Shown: positions 63,701 through 64,000 of the stretch, piece by piece
How positions within the stretch are numbered: the stretch's first letter is position 1
Layout: the number at the start of each line of letters is the position of its first letter
DNA from: Pyxidicoccus sp. MSG2
Lineage (GTDB): Bacteria; Myxococcota; Myxococcia; Myxococcales; Myxococcaceae
Direction: 5' to 3'
Assembly (NCBI RefSeq): GCF_026626705.1
Contig: NZ_JAPNKC010000001.1
Coordinates: forward strand, 10,378,001 to 10,442,000
Length of the DNA stretch: 64,000 nt
Program-made: the position numbers and the translations under genes
The notes under the pieces: generated by a model
What the model was told of the DNA's origin: nothing
Seen by the model: the letters and a program-made list of their open reading frames with translations, nothing else
Databases searched by the model: none

Positions 63701-64000
63701 GGGTGAGATGGGTGACTCGGGCGGCGCGCCCGAGGCCGAGGACTCGCAGGTCCAGGACGCGCTCGCGAAGCTGCGGGAGCGCACCAAGGAGGGCCTGTCC
63801 GCGGCCGACCACCAGGACCTCGGCGTCGCGTACATGAGCATGGGGCTCGTGGACGACGCGATGCGCGAGTTCAACCGGGCCAAGGAGGGCGACGCCGAGG
63901 CGCCGGCCACCGGCACGGACGAGGACTCCGCTTCGGCGAAGGCGCAGGGCGACAAGCTGGCGAAGCAGGTGCCGGCGGCGAAGCCCAAGCGCCCGGCCCC
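60759..64000 (+). CDS. valS: Valyl-tRNA synthetase with a C-terminal TPR-like extension, 3' end outside window
   Basis: At least 1080 codons; no stop before the right edge. It charges tRNA-Val. PPPNVTGSLHIGHAL holds the HIGH motif (about 48), WLPGTDHAGIATQ and TTRPETMLGDTA are ValS/CP1 editing markers, and GEKMSKVKGNV is the KMSKS loop. The C-terminal tRNA-binding coiled coil (LVDLDAERERLKKEIARAEQ) ends near residue 945, where ValS normally stops. The frame then continues for at least 130 residues: a Ser/Gln linker, VDLGRELKGEMGD, and a TPR-like DHQDLGVAYMSMGLVDDAMR, then a Lys/Ala-rich stretch. ATG at 60759. Confidence 0.96.
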   Translation, partial: MTDTTELSKAYEPTEVEARNYAFWLEKNYFRAEATSDKPAFSIVLPPPNVTGSLHIGHALTATIQDILTRWKRMSGFNALWLPGTDHAGIATQMVVEKELKKTEGKSRHDLGRAKFLERVWEWKARYGARIGEQHRFLGASLDWSRERFTMDEQSSAAVREVFVRLYEEGLMYRAQKLINWCPSCRTALSDLEVEHEEKNGSIWHIRYPVKDSDRTLTVATTRPETMLGDTAVAIHPDDERYTGLAGQTVKLPLTDREIPIIADAELVDPKFGTGVVKVTPAHDFNDYQTGLRHKLPMLTILDDAARMTKDTGKYAGLDRFEARKQVLADLTEQGLLDKEEPHKLSVGTCQRCATVVEPRLSPQWFVKIEPLAKPAIEAVGQGRTKFVPEAWTNTYFHWMRNIHDWCVSRQLWWGHQIPAYYCTSCSPRQGDDTDLPLDAPTVKVGGVDFARAEPIVAREQPKSCPKCGGASFIQDSDVLDTWFSSALWPFSTLGWPRETPELKTFYPTSVMETGSDIIFFWVARMMMMGLHFMGDVPFRTVYLHAMVRDEKGEKMSKVKGNVIDPLDIVLGAPADKLQPTLKNKFPQGMPAFGADALRFTLATLTQQGRDIKLSMDRLAGYKAFCNKLWNASRFALMNMGDFQLDARPLTERKLTLADRWILSRLQRATTETHKALEEFGFAEAASTLYQFLWAEFCDWYIELAKGSLYGEDAEAKDSTRAVLVFSLDRILRLLHPFMPFITEEIWQKLPMSRPTASIMIAPFPTPEAALVDEAAEAEMAPVIAAIEGLRTIRGESNLPPATKVKAVVQSPDARTRELLERWRGYLMPLAGLSEVQVGAPGAKPPQAAAFVGSNLEIYVPLAGLVDLDAERERLKKEIARAEQEVAGVLRKLENPNFVAKAPPDVVVKDRARVEELNERKAKLQDHLQRIAPEPAMPENTPSESSTSSSQEAVSPSAQAQVKAAPTQEEKGGVDLGRELKGEMGDSGGAPEAEDSQVQDALAKLRERTKEGLSAADHQDLGVAYMSMGLVDDAMREFNRAKEGDAEAPATGTDEDSASAKAQGDKLAKQVPAAKPKRPA

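Overview
The window is high-GC DNA from a delta-proteobacterial predator of the family Myxococcaceae (Myxococcus, Corallococcus or Pyxidicoccus). This rests on the right-hand block: an orphan groEL with a CIRCE element, an encapsulin cargo ferritin ending in the targeting peptide LTVGSLRR (EncC type), a GGDEF response regulator, a CheW-like protein, the polarity regulator RomR and valS. From memory this matches the Myxococcus xanthus groEL2-encC-romR-valS neighbourhood. Very large signalling proteins elsewhere in the window fit the same family.

Layout. 1-308: edge of a DUF4255/Pvc16-like gene. 0.9-6.6 kb: a 1905-residue Ser/Thr kinase-ATPase-histidine kinase fusion. 6.6-17.2 kb: a lower-GC defence island, with a 5-methylcytosine methyltransferase and Vsr endonuclease facing away from a four-gene operon (GHKL/MORC-like ATPase, Z1 ATPase, PD-(D/E)XK protein, AIPR protein). 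The island is flanked by a broken piece of a sigma-54 activator on the left, and by a Cys-rich remnant plus an intact related sigma-54 activator on the right. 18-29.5 kb: a small Cys-rich protein, a LOG-family protein, a membrane protein, a cyclase-AAA-TPR giant, a radical SAM protein, a GNAT, a methyltransferase, a TetR-SDR pair and an ATP-grasp protein. 29.9-37.3 kb: a double-kinase hybrid sensor, YceI, a lipoprotein nuclease/phosphatase, a cyclic-peptide-type ABC exporter and a VOC protein.

37.4-43.1 kb holds a compact five-gene operon on the minus strand: sigma-70-like factor, small HTH protein, ImmA/IrrE-type metalloprotease, NurA-like nuclease and HerA-like translocase. Next to it is a second copy of the HTH gene with a remnant of a second sigma gene. 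I consider this the best candidate for a little-described system: a DNA-end-processing machine under a protease/repressor/sigma switch. 44.4-46.1 kb is a second small, lower-GC defence-like cassette: a DUF6602 nuclease-like protein and a CD-NTase-like nucleotidyltransferase, suggestive of a CBASS-type pair.

46.1-51.8 kb is mixed: small enzymes, a repeat-bearing peptidoglycan-binding/M15-like protein, tRNA-Sec (selC), a divergent TetR/epimerase pair with a clear palindromic operator, and a TPR-zincin protein. From 51.4 kb to the end is the conserved signalling and housekeeping block. valS runs off the right edge and carries an unusual TPR-like C-terminal extension.
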